From positions 1 through 24,309 of the forward strand of contig CAZURV010000024.1 of assembly GCA_964623515.1 (NCBI GenBank): a stretch of DNA of 24,309 nucleotides, in the 5' to 3' direction. Position numbers and translations under genes: made by a program. The stretch comes from RUG714 sp964623515. GTDB lineage: Bacteria; Bacillota; Clostridia; Oscillospirales; Acutalibacteraceae. Under the pieces are notes generated by a model, which was not told where the DNA came from, searched no databases, and saw nothing but the letters and a program-made list of their open reading frames with translations. Position 1 is the first letter of the stretch. The number at the start of each line of letters is the position of its first letter. Below are positions 23,394 to 24,309 of the stretch, one piece after another.

Positions 23394-24095
23394 TCAATTC
23401 TTAACAATTGTACCAATTTTTTCGCCGTTTACAGCTTTTGCAATGTTTCCTTTGCCTTCAAGATTAAAAACAAGAATTGGGAGATTGTTGTCTTTACATA
23501 ATGCAAAAGCCGTACTATCCATAACTTTAAGATCTTTTTCAAGACTTTCCCTGAAAGTTAAAGAATCAAATTTGACAGCGTCAGGATAGATATTCGGATC
23601 TTTATCATAAATACCGTCAACGTTAGTTGCCTTCATTAGTATATCCGCTTGTATTTCTATACCTCTGAGTGCCGCTGTGGTGTCTGTTGAAAAATAAGGA
23701 TTGCCGATTCCTCCGCCAAAAATAACAATTTTTCCAGCTTTAAGATTTGCAATGGTTTTATCATAGTAATACGTTTCGGCAAATGATTTCATTTCAGAAG
23801 CTGTTTCAGCAACAGCAGAGACGCCTATTTGCCTGAAACCGTCTGCTAAAGCCAAAGCGTTCATTACAGTTGCGAGCATACCGATATGATCGGCGGTTGT
23901 TCTACTCATGCTACCTCCGGTTCTGCCTCTCCAGAAATTTCCTCCGCCTACAACAACTGCAACCTCTACCCCGCTTTTTTTTACTTCCGCAATTGACTTG
24001 CAGGTTTCAATAATCATATCGTTATCCATTCCGATACCTTTTTCGCCTGCTAAAACCTCGCCTGAAATTTTAAGCAACACTCTTTTATATGCCAT
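23394..24095 (-). CDS. pyrH: UMP kinase
   Basis: This is a 233-residue bacterial UMP kinase of the amino acid kinase family. The phosphate-binding start RVLLKISGEVLAG is at 5-17. VVVGGGNFWRG (about 47-57), the IFGGGIGNPYFSTDTTAALR block (about 124-143) and KATNVDGIYDKDP (about 154-166) are typical. It phosphorylates UMP to UDP and is usually a hexamer feedback-inhibited by UTP. The ATG follows GGAGG about 10 bases upstream, and a sigma-A promoter lies at 24137-24165. It is the first gene of the long run; rpsB and tsf, which often precede pyrH, are not here. Confidence 0.97.
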   Translation of the reverse strand: MAYKRVLLKISGEVLAGEKGIGMDNDMIIETCKSIAEVKKSGVEVAVVVGGGNFWRGRTGGSMSRTTADHIGMLATVMNALALADGFRQIGVSAVAETASEMKSFAETYYYDKTIANLKAGKIVIFGGGIGNPYFSTDTTAALRGIEIQADILMKATNVDGIYDKDPNIYPDAVKFDSLTFRESLEKDLKVMDSTAFALCKDNNLPILVFNLEGKGNIAKAVNGEKIGTIVKN

Positions 24096-24136
24096 ATGGT
24101 TATATCCTCCGAATATGATGTATTAATGCATAATAT

Positions 24137-24165
24137 ATTTTACTAAAAATTTCTTGAACTGTAAA
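24137..24165 (-). promoter_or_regulatory. Sigma-A-type promoter of the pyrH operon
   Basis: On the minus strand TTTACA (24165-24160) lies 17 bases before TAAAAT (24142-24137). It sits between an upstream terminator and pyrH, giving a leader of about 35 bases ending in the GGAGG site. It is the only clear promoter I see for the 17-kb run to hemZ, though internal promoters cannot be excluded. Confidence 0.72.
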
Positions 24166-24182
24166 CATATTATAATGAAAAA

Positions 24183-24219
24183 ATTTAAAGAAATAACCGC
24201 CGAATGGCCCAGCGGTTAT
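24183..24219 (-). terminator. Terminator after the fibronectin-type gene
   Basis: On the minus strand ATAACCGC (24219-24212) pairs with GCGGTTAT (24200-24193) around an 11-base loop, followed by a U-rich tail interrupted by AAA. It lies 11 bases after the stop of the partial upstream gene and isolates it from the pyrH promoter. Confidence 0.72.
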
Positions 24220-24230
24220 ATCCAATCTGA

Positions 24231-24309
24231 TTATTTTTTGCGCGTGACGGCACACACATTATCCGATTGCGTGTAATCACTGTAACCGTTTTTGTTGTAT
24301 GCGCGAACG
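24231..24309 (-). CDS. C-terminal end of a fibronectin type III-like protein (partial)
   Basis: One minus-strand frame is open from the window edge to TAA at 24233-24231 and encodes 25 residues, with VRAYNKNGYSDYTQSD as its core. This is the pattern of the last strands of a fibronectin type III domain (xVRAYNxxGYSxYS). Such repeats usually occur in extracellular or cell-surface proteins. The rest of the gene lies outside the window, so its size and role cannot be judged. A terminator follows directly, so it does not belong to the pyrH operon. Confidence 0.6.
   Translation of the reverse strand, partial: VRAYNKNGYSDYTQSDNVCAVTRKK

Noticed and set aside
23383..23397. Longer N-terminus for frr
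   Set aside because: It would start at TTG inside the pyrH stop and translate the AAAGGAG ribosome-binding site; the shorter form has the normal RRF length.
24197..24219. A string resembling the D-arm of a tRNA
   Set aside because: No acceptor, anticodon or T arm can be built around it; it is the stem and loop of the terminator.
1..24309. CRISPR arrays, insertion sequences, phage genes, tRNA or rRNA genes
   Set aside because: No regular repeats, transposase or integrase motifs, or RNA gene signatures were seen on either strand.

Overview
The window looks like chromosomal DNA of a low-GC, spore-forming Firmicute of the class Clostridia, perhaps Oscillospiraceae/Ruminococcaceae-like. The reasons are: a Gram-positive PolC; the sporulation genes yabP and yabQ; the Firmicute order yabM-mazG-(hup)-rqcP-yabP-yabQ-divIC; HemZ; long-form HPF; one bifunctional Rel; and the MEP isoprenoid genes dxr and ispG. 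Nearly all genes lie on the minus strand, so transcription runs from high to low coordinates.

Layout in the direction of transcription. (1) 24309-24231 is the end of a gene whose product ends like a fibronectin type III domain, followed by a terminator. (2) A good sigma-A-type promoter at 24165-24137 starts a run of 12 tightly packed genes, pyrH-frr-uppS-cdsA-dxr-rseP-ispG-polC-recJ-rel-dtd-MBL hydrolase, with hemZ as a thirteenth that overlaps the hydrolase. I see no convincing terminator in about 17 kb. The run links UMP kinase, ribosome recycling, undecaprenyl and phospholipid synthesis, MEP enzymes, a membrane protease, the replicative polymerase, RecJ, the stringent-response enzyme and D-aminoacyl-tRNA proofreading. 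(3) A promoter at 7050-7022 precedes a small zinc-ribbon protein, then the flippase yabM, mazG and hup. (4) A terminator sits only 9 bases before the start codon of rqcP. After rqcP a sigma-E-like promoter drives yabP-yabQ-divIC, ending at a strong terminator at 2338-2297. (5) hpf has its own promoter and is followed by a THUMP-type RNA methyltransferase gene ending at a terminator at 507-480. (6) On the plus strand the left end holds decayed gene remains, clearly a NimA/PPOX-like flavoprotein and possibly a GerA-like tail.

Most of the window is core housekeeping DNA and I see no new defence or mobile system. The points most worth a second look are: a PolC whose PHP domain lacks the usual inserted DnaQ-type proofreading exonuclease although PHP metal-ligand positions look intact; a sigma-E-like promoter lying inside a potential hairpin that would hide the yabP ribosome-binding site only in read-through RNA; an attenuator-like terminator between hup and rqcP; a perfect 12-bp hairpin at the uppS/cdsA junction; and the pseudogene scar at the left end. 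Homology statements come from recognising motifs by eye; no database search was run.
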